From: CAZYPU01 sp049642705
GTDB lineage: Bacteria > Omnitrophota > Gorgyraeia > JABMRN01 > RBG-13-46-9
Direction of reading: 5' to 3'
Assembly: GCA_049642705.1 (NCBI GenBank)
Contig: JBARPB010000106.1
Coordinates: forward strand, 1-18,811
DNA length: 18,811 bases
Shown here: one piece after another, positions 8,252 through 14,457 of the stretch
Layout of the letters: each line of letters opens with the position of its first letter
Position numbering within the stretch: the first letter of the stretch is position 1
Made by a program: the position numbers and the translations under genes
The notes under the pieces: generated by a model
What the model saw: only the letters and a program-made list of their open reading frames with translations
What the model was told of the DNA's origin: nothing
Databases searched by the model: none

Positions 8252-9622
8252 ATGAAAAAAGCGATTTTACTCATATTTTTATTTAGCGCAATTCTGTTTG
8301 ATCAACGAACGTTCGCCGGGACATGGCAGGACGTAACAGCCGGTCTTAGCGATAAGGAGTTTTACTCGATTGCAGAAAGCCAAGACGGCAATACCGTTTA
8401 TGTCGGTACTTCCTTGGGTTTGTATAAGAGGGGCCTAGACGAGAAAGGGTGGGAGCAGATTTTTGCCTGCCGCGGGCAATATAAGGGTGTAAAACATATC
8501 TGTATAGGCGCCGGGGGCGCCATTTACATAGCCACGAAAAACGGCTTTTTCGGATCGCGCGATTCCGGCAAAAACTGGCGGCAGATTAAAAGGGGTATTG
8601 CAAAAGAAAACTATTGCATATACGTAACATGCGAACCAAAAAACAAGAATACAATCTATTTAGGCACGCTTAAAGGGCTATTCTGGACGAAAGACGCGGG
8701 CAAGAACTGGATGATGCCCGCGGGCACATTGGGAGACGCGAGAATAAATTCAATCGCGCTTACGAAAAAACTGCATGCGGAGCATATTTTTATTATATGC
8801 GACAACGAACTCTACAAATCCGGCAGGGATTTCGAAAACTATCATAAAGTTTTCGGCTCCGATTCCCTGAAGGGTTTCGAATCGAGCGACGAAAACGAAG
8901 CCGATGACGAGGCGGACGAAGAGGCCGAGGTGGTTTTTTTATTGAATCATATTACATCGAACGAAGGCGTTCTCTATCTTGCGACAAACAGAGGCCTGTT
9001 TGGCTCCGAAGACGGCGGCGTGTCATGGTTCCGGTTCGGCAACGCGGGGCTATTGAATAGATGGATAAATTACGTGACCGTATCAGATGAGGACGGAAGG
9101 ATTTTTGCAGCGACAAAAGGCGGAGTTTTCGAATATAAAAAGGGAACGGAATCGTGGAATGAAATTTACAGCGGCATGGATTCCAGAGATGTAAGGCAGA
9201 TTATGATAGGTAGGGGAGGGCTTTGGGCTTTATGCAAGAGAAGGGTTTACGTGATGGAGCAGGAGAATCTGCCCGCTATGGACGAAAAATCCCTAAATGC
9301 CGATAGGATTTTGGGGAACTTTGAAAACGAACCGACTATAAACGAAACGATGGCAATGGCGATAGACTATGCCGAGGTCTACCCGGAAAAAATTGCGCAA
9401 TGGAGAAGGCAGGTCAAATTCAGGGGTTTGCTTCCAAAGCTGAATTTCGGCATAGACCATTCCTGGAGCGACACGTATGAAATTTACACCAGTTCCTCTA
9501 ACCAGTACTGGGTATACGGTCCCCAGGACAGGAACGAAGGCTGGGACTTAAATTTGACGTGGGACCTCTCGAACTTGATTTGGAGCCAGTCGCATAGCAT
9601 ACCTACAAAAGGAGAGGTTTAA
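8252..9622 (+). CDS. Secreted beta-propeller (YCF48/BNR-like) protein, probably 3'-truncated
   Basis: A signal peptide (MKKAILLIFLFSAILF, cleavage near residue 22) is followed by at least five repeats of the YCF48/BNR/sortilin propeller type: each has a V/IYVGT- or IYIAT-like strand, a G-L/F-F turn and a (D)xGxxW Asp-box, for example GTSLGLYKRG, ATKNGFFGSRDSGKNW, GTLKGLFWTKDAGKNW, ATNRGLFGSEDGGVSW and ATKGGVFEYKKGTESW. An acidic run (about 210-225) interrupts the fourth repeat. After residue 350 comes a non-propeller segment (NEPTINETMAMAIDYAEVYP, then EIYTSSSNQYWVYGP and GWDLNLTWDLSNLIW). From memory, related proteins continue well beyond this segment with helical sequence. Here the frame ends 11 residues after LIWS in unrelated sequence, consistent with disruption by the adjacent element. 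Function unknown; export is clear. Confidence 0.75.
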   Translation: MKKAILLIFLFSAILFDQRTFAGTWQDVTAGLSDKEFYSIAESQDGNTVYVGTSLGLYKRGLDEKGWEQIFACRGQYKGVKHICIGAGGAIYIATKNGFFGSRDSGKNWRQIKRGIAKENYCIYVTCEPKNKNTIYLGTLKGLFWTKDAGKNWMMPAGTLGDARINSIALTKKLHAEHIFIICDNELYKSGRDFENYHKVFGSDSLKGFESSDENEADDEADEEAEVVFLLNHITSNEGVLYLATNRGLFGSEDGGVSWFRFGNAGLLNRWINYVTVSDEDGRIFAATKGGVFEYKKGTESWNEIYSGMDSRDVRQIMIGRGGLWALCKRRVYVMEQENLPAMDEKSLNADRILGNFENEPTINETMAMAIDYAEVYPEKIAQWRRQVKFRGLLPKLNFGIDHSWSDTYEIYTSSSNQYWVYGPQDRNEGWDLNLTWDLSNLIWSQSHSIPTKGEV

Positions 9623-9920
9623 TTGGAAAACGGGAAACGTATTAACCGTAACCGGGAAAGGAATACGTAAGCATGGGTTTGCTTGATTTTAACCGCGAAA
9701 AAGAACATCACTGGTAAATTAACCCTTGCTCAACGCGTGATCGTGGCTGTACGGTGAAGCCAGGCGGGAAAAACAGGGTGTTGTTGCGAAGGCAGAAGGG
9801 GCGATTTTCGGTGTGTTTTCCAGTTATAGAGTTTATAAATTCAAAAAGTGAAATTCCGACGAGAAAATAGCTTGAAAATTTAACGAAGAAGGTAAAAAAT
9901 GATAGAATTGCCTACCCCCC
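9623..9920. other. Non-coding stretch at the presumed element boundary
   Basis: No convincing gene is seen. It contains a 7-bp inverted repeat ACGTATT (9637-9643)/AATACGT (9662-9668), two copies of CGGGAAA inside or beside it (9631-9637, 9653-9659), and a small hairpin TGGCT/AGCCA (9744-9762). The segment is a candidate location for the left attachment site, but no duplicate copy was found to support this. Confidence 0.4.
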
Positions 9921-9949
9921 TTGACATCGCAATGATTTTATGCTATATT
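9921..9949 (+). promoter_or_regulatory. Sigma70-type extended -10 promoter for the PIN operon
   Basis: TTGACA (9921-9926), 17-bp spacer, TATATT (9944-9949) preceded by the extended -10 TGC. Its -35 region shares 12 identical bases (CCCTTGACATCG) with the promoter at 13215. It drives a leader of about 85 nt before the ATG at 10043. Confidence 0.8.
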
Positions 9950-9983
9950 TGGGCATGGCTACAAGGCGGACATAGTGGCCGTT

Positions 9984-10019
9984 ATAGAGGGTAACCTTGA
10001 AAGGTTGCGCTCTATTTTT
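9984..10019 (+). promoter_or_regulatory. Terminator-like hairpin in the leader of the PIN operon
   Basis: ATAGAG (9984-9989) pairs with CTCTAT (10010-10015) and, inside it, AACCT pairs with AGGTT around a TGAA loop. TTTTT (10015-10019) follows directly. The whole hairpin can be enclosed by CGGACA (9967-9972) with TGTCTG (10019-10024), or by CTACA (9959-9963) with TGTAG (10023-10027), pairings that would compete with use of the T-run. Placed between a strong promoter and a strong ribosome binding site (AAAGGAGGT, 10028-10036), this looks like a transcription attenuator or a protein-bound leader. Confidence 0.55.
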
Positions 10020-10042
10020 GTCTGTAGAAAGGAGGTGTTAAA

Positions 10043-10216
10043 ATGAGAAACGAAAGGGATATTATTGAAGCAGCCAAAAAAAGAAATGGCAGGGATTTTA
10101 AAAGATGGATCAATAATACGCCTACCAGAGTGCCAGATATTGAAAAGATTCGTGAGATTACCATAAAGATCGACTATTCCATGTCAAAATCTTCCGAAGA
10201 AACACACCAAGAATGA
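10043..10216 (+). CDS. 57-aa charged protein, candidate antitoxin partner of the PIN protein
   Basis: The ATG at 10043 has an excellent AAAGGAGGT ribosome binding site six bases upstream. The product, MRNERDIIEAAKKRNGRD and onward, is small, charged and predicted helical in its first half, with no recognisable ribbon-helix-helix or AbrB signature. Its stop overlaps the start of the PIN-domain gene as ATGA, the arrangement of toxin-antitoxin pairs in which the antitoxin comes first. Base composition is AT-rich like its partner and unlike the host operon. The antitoxin role is inferred from position and size only. Confidence 0.65.
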   Translation: MRNERDIIEAAKKRNGRDFKRWINNTPTRVPDIEKIREITIKIDYSMSKSSEETHQE

Positions 10217-11046
10217 ACCATTATTGCGTTCTCGACACCACCGCTATCCTACAACGATATCAACCCGATTCTCAAAAAGAGAAAAACTTTATAGATGCTC
10301 TGTGTCAGAATGATAATATAGGATTATTTGTGCCAATAGCATGTATTTCTGAAGCGATCCAGCAATTTTTCAAAGCGTATAAAAATGGTAAGATAACAAT
10401 AAAAGAGAGGACAGAGTTAATAAATAGAGTTAGAAAAGATATAAAAGACAAAATATTATTTGAACATTCTGCAAACGATAGCCTTTTTCAAAAAACCAAA
10501 AAAATTTTTAGTAAATCGTTTTTTGTTCCGAGAAGAGACGAGCATAAAGGGTTTATAGATATAGCAGATATGCTTGTTATTGCAACTGCGCTTGATTTAA
10601 AAAAAGGGCAAAAAACTAATGAGGAATTTTGTATCGTAACCTCTGATCTCCACTTGTTTGATACCGCCAGCGGCTTAGGAATACAATGCTATAATTCAGA
10701 AATAGATGATATCGACAAAATGCCTAAAGAATTTTGTAGAAGAAAACACAAACGAAAAGATGGCAAGCTAAAAGTAACCTCTAAAGAGTGCGAAAAACCC
10801 TTTTTACCTCTAGGCGTAACAGAAACAGTGAATGTATGCCAAAAGGGCCTTTGTATAAAAAAACGAGACTTAAGGATACGAAAAAGCGACGTCCTTAATC
10901 TTGCAATATCTACATATGATAAAGAACCTCGGGTGATTTATAAAGGTAATGGTATGATTATGTGGATTGGAAAAAATAAAATGGATGAAGAAATAGCAGG
11001 TGTTGAGACAGAAAATCCAACAGAAATGAGATCGATCCCTTTTTAA
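10213..11046 (+). CDS. PIN-domain nuclease with C-terminal Cys-containing extension
   Basis: The first ~155 of 277 residues fit a PIN (VapC-type) RNase fold: Asp8 in YCVLDTTAIL, Glu47 in CISEAIQQF, Asp119 in IADMLVIATAL, and Asp145 in IVTSDLHLFD, the usual acidic metal-binding set. VapC toxins are about 130 residues, so the remaining ~120 residues are an addition. They hold Cys175, Cys193, Cys209 and Cys214 with many Lys/Arg, possibly a metal-binding or RNA-binding module. The gene overlaps the 57-aa gene by ATGA behind one promoter. Composition is markedly AT-rich, suggesting separate acquisition. RNA cleavage is expected for the fold; the target is unknown. Confidence 0.8.
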   Translation: MNHYCVLDTTAILQRYQPDSQKEKNFIDALCQNDNIGLFVPIACISEAIQQFFKAYKNGKITIKERTELINRVRKDIKDKILFEHSANDSLFQKTKKIFSKSFFVPRRDEHKGFIDIADMLVIATALDLKKGQKTNEEFCIVTSDLHLFDTASGLGIQCYNSEIDDIDKMPKEFCRRKHKRKDGKLKVTSKECEKPFLPLGVTETVNVCQKGLCIKKRDLRIRKSDVLNLAISTYDKEPRVIYKGNGMIMWIGKNKMDEEIAGVETENPTEMRSIPF

Positions 11047-11056
11047 ATATCTCCCA

Positions 11057-11086
11057 TTGACAACCCCCGGCCCGGCGGTCTATACT
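11057..11086 (+). promoter_or_regulatory. Sigma70-type promoter for the small secreted protein
   Basis: TTGACA (11057-11062), 18-bp GC-rich spacer, TATACT (11081-11086). A second overlapping TATACT (11086-11091) is present but would give a 23-bp spacer. The ATG at 11110 follows after a short leader. Confidence 0.75.
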
Positions 11087-11109
11087 ATACTTAAAAAGTG
11101 AGGTGTTTT

Positions 11110-11406
11110 ATGCGTAAACTTATTGCATTAGCTCTCGCCGTTTTCTTATTAACCACATCTCTTGCCTTTGCCGAACGGGTGCGTGGCTACTATCGGAAAA
11201 ACGGAACCTATGTTAGCGGTTATAATCGTTCAGACCGTAATAGCACCGTAAGGGATAACTATAATTATAAAGGCAATACGAACCCCTACACGGGCCAAAC
11301 AGGCTCAAATTACTACCGCAACAATCCCACAAGTGAGTATTATGGCACAAGCCCCTTCGTAGGCAGTCAGCAAAACAATTCTGGCACAAGTCCTTTTTTA
11401 AGATAG
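11110..11406 (+). CDS. Small secreted Tyr/Asn/Gly-rich protein
   Basis: A signal peptide (MRKLIALALAVFLLTTSLAFA) precedes a mature region of about 77 residues rich in Tyr, Asn, Gly and Ser. It begins VRGYYRKNGTYVSGYNRSDR and continues with DNYNYKGNTNPYTGQTG. The pattern GYYRKNGTYV...GNxNPYTG recurs, from memory, in short exported proteins of unknown function in many bacteria and phages. The C-terminus repeats GTSPF twice. The start is ATG 11110, set by GAGGTG at 11100-11105, rather than the in-frame GTG at 11098. It has its own promoter and a strong terminator downstream, so it is monocistronic. Function unknown. Confidence 0.8.
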   Translation: MRKLIALALAVFLLTTSLAFAERVRGYYRKNGTYVSGYNRSDRNSTVRDNYNYKGNTNPYTGQTGSNYYRNNPTSEYYGTSPFVGSQQNNSGTSPFLR

Positions 11407-11480
11407 CATAATACAGAATTATACCGAGCCTACTTAGAAGCGGTAGGGTGATATGAATGTATGAAAGGATTGACTTAAGG

Positions 11481-11504
11481 CGTTAGGAGACTAACGTATT
11501 TTTT
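11481..11504 (+). terminator. Intrinsic terminator after the secreted-protein gene
   Basis: CGTTAG (11481-11486), GAGA tetraloop, CTAACG (11491-11496), then TA and TTTTTT (11499-11504). It ends the 11110-11406 transcript. Because it lies only 21 nt before the next start with no clear promoter in between, it may also limit read-through into that gene. Confidence 0.8.
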
Positions 11505-11524
11505 GTTTGCTGAAGGAGAAGAAT

Positions 11525-11995
11525 ATGTTTGAGCAATTTAGTAGTTATCCGGAAATGAAATGGCATGCTGCCGCAAGAGCAAAGTTTATAGGCCTGGGAG
11601 GCAAAATTCCCATTAACCCGGATCTCGATAATTTCAGGCTCGAAAGTTTTATAGACTTGAGAAAGAAGCGTATGCCTGGAAAACGTTTGATGCTAATCGA
11701 CAATGTCCATACGACCAATATTTTTATAGAAGGCCCCGATCCGCTTTTGGACAAAGTCACCAAAAGATTGCCCAAGTATATTGGCAAGCCATGGGTGGGG
11801 ATAAACAAAATGAGTCTCGAAAAAGACTTTAGAGACTGCGGTAATCTTTCTTCGTCGCTTTGTGATCCGTGGGTTAGAGATAATTTCAGATGGAAATCAA
11901 ACGAAGATAGAGAGGCTCACGATACTTCAGACTTCGAGAAGATAAAAGAAATTTGCGCCAAATGCGAAAACTTTGAATTTGAGATAGATAAATAG
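11525..11995 (+). CDS. Hypothetical protein, 156 aa
   Basis: I do not recognise this family. The start is ATG 11525, preceded by AAGGAGAAG with good spacing; an in-frame TTG at 11507 would place that ribosome binding site inside the gene. The product is soluble-looking, with no signal peptide or membrane segment. It is rich in Lys, Asp and Pro, with a motif KRLPKYIGKPWVGINKMS in the middle and two C-terminal cysteines (ICAKCENFEFEI). No promoter was found between the terminator at 11481-11504 and the start; a TTGACT at 11469 with a poor -10 is the only candidate. Confidence 0.65.
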   Translation: MFEQFSSYPEMKWHAAARAKFIGLGGKIPINPDLDNFRLESFIDLRKKRMPGKRLMLIDNVHTTNIFIEGPDPLLDKVTKRLPKYIGKPWVGINKMSLEKDFRDCGNLSSSLCDPWVRDNFRWKSNEDREAHDTSDFEKIKEICAKCENFEFEIDK

Positions 11996-12096
11996 TGATA
12001 TGGACATGTAGACCGGTTGGATGACGGAAGAGCCAGGGGATAGGATTACGTTTTATCTGAAAGACGGTAAGGTTAAGGGGCGGAAGGAGAAATGAG

Positions 12097-12261
12097 ATGG
12101 GAACAGATAAAGAGAACTTGATTTTTTGCCTTGAACAACTACTGAACAAACTGAAAGCGTTTCAAAATAAACTAAACAACGAACAACTCGAAAAAGAGCT
12201 GGATGCAATGATATGCACTCTCGAACCTCATATTAAACAGCTTAAACAAAAAAATGAATAA
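12097..12261 (+). CDS. 54-aa helical protein, first gene of a micro-operon
   Basis: ATG 12097 follows GGAAGGAGA with ideal spacing. The product (MGTDKENLIFCLEQLLNKL...LEPHIKQLKQKNE) is Leu/Lys/Glu-rich with heptad-like spacing, suggesting a short coiled coil. Its end overlaps the start of the next gene by 8 bp (ATGAATAA), so translation is probably coupled. A 24-residue frame just upstream (12021-12095, MTEEPGDRITFYLKDGKV...) is too short to judge. Function unknown. Confidence 0.6.
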   Translation: MGTDKENLIFCLEQLLNKLKAFQNKLNNEQLEKELDAMICTLEPHIKQLKQKNE

Positions 12262-12466
12262 AACCGTCAAAAAAATCATAGCGAGAGAAGGGCTTATATT
12301 TTTGGTATTTATAATTCCTGCGTGTATCATCGGTCTTATTTTTACCGTATTGAGAAATAATGATGAAATATTAGGAATTACATTATGGATCGCATTCTTA
12401 CTATATATTATACTTTGGGTTATCCGTTTCATTATCTGGGCAATTAGAATATTAAGGGAGAAATGA
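12254..12466 (+). CDS. 70-aa two-helix membrane protein
   Basis: MNKTVKKIIAREG is followed by two strongly hydrophobic segments (about 13-34 and 40-64), with a charged turn RNNDE between and a basic end RILREK. This is a small bitopic or hairpin membrane protein. It starts inside the stop region of the previous gene and its stop overlaps the next start (ATGA), so three tiny genes are chained. Small hydrophobic proteins of mobile elements can be holins, toxins or superinfection factors, but nothing here singles one out. Confidence 0.65.
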   Translation: MNKTVKKIIAREGLIFLVFIIPACIIGLIFTVLRNNDEILGITLWIAFLLYIILWVIRFIIWAIRILREK

Positions 12467-12630
12467 GGCACAAACCGCGGGGCATCTTCGGGAGGACCGG
12501 CGGCGGAGCTCGCGCCCCCCGGCACTATTCGAGGCTGATCGATGAGACGCCAGCTGTCAGAGTTGGACTCTGTATTGTGGGGATTGTGATAGCATTTCTG
12601 TTGCTCGTGGTCCTGTCGGCACTATTTTAA
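12463..12630 (+). CDS. 55-aa single-pass membrane protein
   Basis: ATG 12463 overlaps the preceding stop as ATGA and has AGGGAGA upstream. The N-terminal half is basic and Gly/Arg-rich (MRHKPRGIFGRTGGGARAPR). The C-terminal half is one membrane segment (VGLCIVGIVIAFLLLVVLSALF) running to the end of the protein: a tail-anchored layout with the positive end inside. Third gene of the micro-operon. GC content is visibly higher than in the two genes before it. Function unknown. Confidence 0.55.
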   Translation: MRHKPRGIFGRTGGGARAPRHYSRLIDETPAVRVGLCIVGIVIAFLLLVVLSALF

Positions 12631-12708
12631 GCGGGATAAAAAAAGGAGTCGGATCAGCAATAAAATCTTAAGGAATTTATAACACAGGCTTTTCTATTCA
12701 ATAATCTT

Positions 12709-12778
12709 TCAACGTCCAGGGGGGAAGCCGTTGTCCATCATGGGCAGGCGGTTTATCGTGTCTTGGCCTGGACGTTGA
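12709..12778 (+). repeat. 12-bp perfect inverted repeat enclosing a second hairpin
   Basis: TCAACGTCCAGG (12709-12720) and CCTGGACGTTGA (12767-12778) are exact complements separated by 46 nt. Inside, TGTCCAT and ATGGGCA can pair (one G-U). If transcribed this is a ~70-nt structured RNA; as DNA it could be a site for a recombinase or regulator. It lies in a gene-free stretch between the two micro-operons. Confidence 0.55.
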
Positions 12779-12786
12779 GCGCGGTA

Positions 12787-12825
12787 AAATTAAAAATGCT
12801 TGCCCTTCTTGTTTAAAGGGCAAGC
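12787..12825 (-). terminator. Intrinsic terminator pointing left
   Basis: GCTTGCCCTT (12798-12807) pairs perfectly with AAGGGCAAGC (12816-12825) around an 8-nt loop. Read on the minus strand the hairpin is followed by ATTTTTAATTTT (12797-12786), a good U-tract. On the plus strand no T-run follows. It would stop leftward transcription, yet no minus-strand gene is convincing upstream of it, so it may insulate the region from antisense transcripts. Confidence 0.55.
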
Positions 12826-12836
12826 CGGTACACGGC

Positions 12837-12992
12837 ATGGCAGGCGATAAAAAGGCAAAGAAAAAAAGAAACCGGAAGAAAAAAAGAGGACGGGACGACA
12901 AGGCGTTCAAGGAGAAGCTCGACCTCGAAAACAGGATTTATATGTATCTTCACATGCCGGAGGCCACGAAAAAATATCTGGAGAGAAAATGA
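12837..12992 (+). CDS. 51-aa strongly basic protein
   Basis: MAGDKKAKKKRNRKKKRG is an almost continuous Lys/Arg run, followed by a helical, more acidic half (KAFKEKLDLENRIYMYLHMP...KKYLERK). Such N-termini commonly bind nucleic acid or ribosomes. Its stop overlaps the next start as ATGA. The ribosome binding site is not obvious, so the gene is less certain than its neighbour relation suggests. The lysine run resembles the N-terminus of the protein at 18282. Function unknown. Confidence 0.5.
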   Translation: MAGDKKAKKKRNRKKKRGRDDKAFKEKLDLENRIYMYLHMPEATKKYLERK

Positions 12993-13126
12993 GGGGCTCT
13001 GCGGAAAGTAACTTTTTAATTCTCATGGTCGGCGTCTTGCTGCTCCTGGCGTTTCTGTGCGCGATGCTTATGCGAGCCGGCGAGGATCGCCCTGTCGGCG
13101 AGACCGTCCAAGAGACAATGCCCTAG
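12989..13126 (+). CDS. 45-aa single-pass membrane protein
   Basis: The start overlaps the previous stop (ATGA), with GGAGAGA upstream. The peptide is MRGSAESN, one hydrophobic helix (FLILMVGVLLLLAFLCAML), then a short polar acidic tail (GEDRPVGETVQETMP). The plan is the same as in the micro-operon at 12097-12630: a soluble charged protein translationally coupled to a tiny membrane protein. Function unknown. Confidence 0.5.
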   Translation: MRGSAESNFLILMVGVLLLLAFLCAMLMRAGEDRPVGETVQETMP

Positions 13127-13136
13127 GCGGCGGAAA

Positions 13137-13193
13137 CCGGGCGTTTGTCAAGATGGCTCTTGAAAGGTTTATCTTGCGCGAAACAGCGCCCGG
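13137..13193 (+). other. Multi-branched hairpin upstream of the regulator-integrase unit
   Basis: CCGGGCG (13137-13143) pairs exactly with CGCCCGG (13187-13193). Inside, TCAAGA/TCTTGA (13148-13163, loop TGGC) and GTTT/AAAC (13167-13184) form two further stems, giving a three-way-junction shape. No T-run follows on the plus strand, so it is not a terminator. It lies just upstream of the promoter at 13215. Confidence 0.45.
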
Positions 13194-13214
13194 AAAAAAA
13201 CTTTGAAATGGCCC

Positions 13215-13243
13215 TTGACATCGAGGGCGAAATGTGCTATACT
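13215..13243 (+). promoter_or_regulatory. Sigma70-type extended -10 promoter for regulator and integrase
   Basis: TTGACA (13215-13220), 17-bp spacer, TATACT (13238-13243) with extended -10 TGC. Shares CCCTTGACATCG with the promoter at 9921. The leader to GTG 13295 is about 45 nt and AT-rich. Confidence 0.8.
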
Positions 13244-13294
13244 TCACTTATAGTTGATTTTTAACTTGCTTACCTTATATTAAAGGAGGGCGAC

Positions 13295-13531
13295 GTGCGA
13301 AAAGTTGACGGCGAAATACAAAGGTTTATTGATAAGGGGAGTTTGATTTTTACGTGCAGAATTTCTGAATCTCAGCAGGTTTACCTCCCCCAGGCAATCA
13401 TGGATTATTTGCAGTTGAGCGCCGGGAAAGACACGGTTGCTTTTGAAGTCCAGGCAATCGGACCGCAAAAAGGCGAAATCCGTTTTGCGCGGGTCGGCCC
13501 GATGCCCAAAGAAAAAAATCATAAAAAATAG
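13295..13531 (+). CDS. AbrB/SpoVT-like small DNA-binding protein (tentative)
   Basis: The 78-residue product starts at GTG 13295 after AAGGAGGG. Its centre resembles the swapped-hairpin AbrB/MazE/SpoVT fold: IFTCRISESQQVYLPQAIMD followed by LQLSAGKDTVAFEVQ and GEIRFARV, matching the pattern F-x-V/C-x-I-x3-x-Q-V-x-LP-x5-L-x-L-x2-G-K/D-x-V-x-F. The tail is basic (PKEKNHKK). It lies directly before the integrase and shares its promoter, so it may control excision or integration, or act as an antitoxin-type regulator. The pattern is short, so the family call is tentative. Confidence 0.6.
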   Translation: MRKVDGEIQRFIDKGSLIFTCRISESQQVYLPQAIMDYLQLSAGKDTVAFEVQAIGPQKGEIRFARVGPMPKEKNHKK

Positions 13532-13541
13532 GGGGTGCGAG

Positions 13542-14429
13542 GTGGAAAACAAAATCGATTTAGTCGAGCAAACATTCAAGGACATAGACAGCCTAAGCAA
13601 AAACACGCATGAGCGGTACAAGCGGGACAGCGCCCGCTTTCGCGAGTATGTTGTCGGCACGGGGGCTGACTTTCACGAGGTCGTGAAGTCGCGGGAAATC
13701 ATAAGGACCCTGGTCGATTATAAAAACAAGTTAAAGGCGGACGGTCTCCGCGTCTCAAGCATTACAAGCATATTTACGTCGCTCAAATATTTTTTCGCCC
13801 TGCTTCTCGAGCTGGACGTCATCCAGGAGGATCGCGTAAAGGATTCCAAATATCTAAAGCTCAGGGCGGCGCCGGAGGAATCGAGGTCGGGCGAGCTGGT
13901 CCTGGACGACGCCAAATTCGAGGCGCTTCGGGGTTATCTGAGAAAAAGGGGAAGCCTGCTCTCAAGGACAATCTTTTCGATTTTGTACTCGAGCGGCGCA
14001 AGAGCCCATGAAATAGTCGCTATCAAAGTGAGCAATATAAACTTAGAGCTCGGGGAGATTTATTTGGAAGTGACGAAAGGGAATAAGCCGAGGCTGATCC
14101 GGGTAAACACGGAAACCGCGGAAGTTTTGCGGGAGTACGTTACAAGGAATAAATTAAGCCAGGCCGATTATTTGTTTCCGCATAATTCGTGCAGCTGGCT
14201 TTACAAGCAGGTGCAAAAATTGTCGAAATCGGCAAAAGTCAACTTTTCCTCTCATTCTTTTCGTTGGAGATACGCGAACCGCCTCGGCAAGGTAATGAAG
14301 CGCGAGTATCTGGCCTACCTGATGGGGCACGGAAAAAAGCTGTCTATTTTATACAGGAGCAAGGACGTAGACGCTTTTTGGGGCGAGGTGTCAAATGCTT
14401 ACGACAAGCATAGGCTCGCGCTGATATAG
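13542..14429 (+). CDS. Tyrosine recombinase / integrase
   Basis: It performs site-specific strand exchange through a covalent 3'-phosphotyrosine. From GTG 13542 (AGGGGG seven bases upstream) the protein has 295 residues. An N-terminal SAM-like core-binding domain (about 5-95, NTHERYKRDSARFREYV) precedes the catalytic domain. All catalytic residues are present: Arg154 (SGARAHEI), Lys179 (TKGNKPRLI), His238 and Arg241 (HSFRWRY), His263 (LMGHGKK) and nucleophile Tyr271 (SILYRSKD). The HSFR box replaces the usual HxLR. There is no arm-binding domain, so it is closer in size to XerC/D-like and simple phage or integron-like integrases. The frame is open upstream to 13437, inside the regulator gene, but without a ribosome binding site. 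A terminator follows at 14542. Confidence 0.92.
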   Translation: MENKIDLVEQTFKDIDSLSKNTHERYKRDSARFREYVVGTGADFHEVVKSREIIRTLVDYKNKLKADGLRVSSITSIFTSLKYFFALLLELDVIQEDRVKDSKYLKLRAAPEESRSGELVLDDAKFEALRGYLRKRGSLLSRTIFSILYSSGARAHEIVAIKVSNINLELGEIYLEVTKGNKPRLIRVNTETAEVLREYVTRNKLSQADYLFPHNSCSWLYKQVQKLSKSAKVNFSSHSFRWRYANRLGKVMKREYLAYLMGHGKKLSILYRSKDVDAFWGEVSNAYDKHRLALI

Positions 14430-14439
14430 GACTTTAAGA

Positions 14440-14457
14440 TTTTAGGATTTTTAGGAT
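14440..14457 (+). repeat. Tandem 9-bp repeat after the integrase
   Basis: TTTTAGGAT occurs twice head-to-tail (14440-14448, 14449-14457), preceded by the related CTTTAAGAT (14432-14440). A GC-rich hairpin CGGGCC/GGTCCG follows (about 14467-14484), then CTTTCC/GGAAAG. Short direct repeats beside an integrase can be recombinase arm or accessory-factor sites. That is inference. Confidence 0.4.

Noticed and set aside
9744..9762. Group II intron-like fragment near 9740
   Set aside because: Only a 5-bp hairpin; no domain V sequence and no reverse transcriptase gene nearby.
12021..12095. 24-codon frame MTEEPGDRITFYLKDGKV...
   Set aside because: No clear ribosome binding site and too short to separate from chance, although its end provides the binding site for the next gene.
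12698..12910. 70-codon minus-strand frame over the paired hairpins
   Set aside because: Phe/Pro-rich, it runs through both hairpins and is the complement of the Lys/Arg-coding 51-aa gene.
13437..13541. 35-codon upstream extension of the integrase
   Set aside because: It lies within the regulator gene in another frame and lacks a ribosome binding site; GTG 13542 has a good one.
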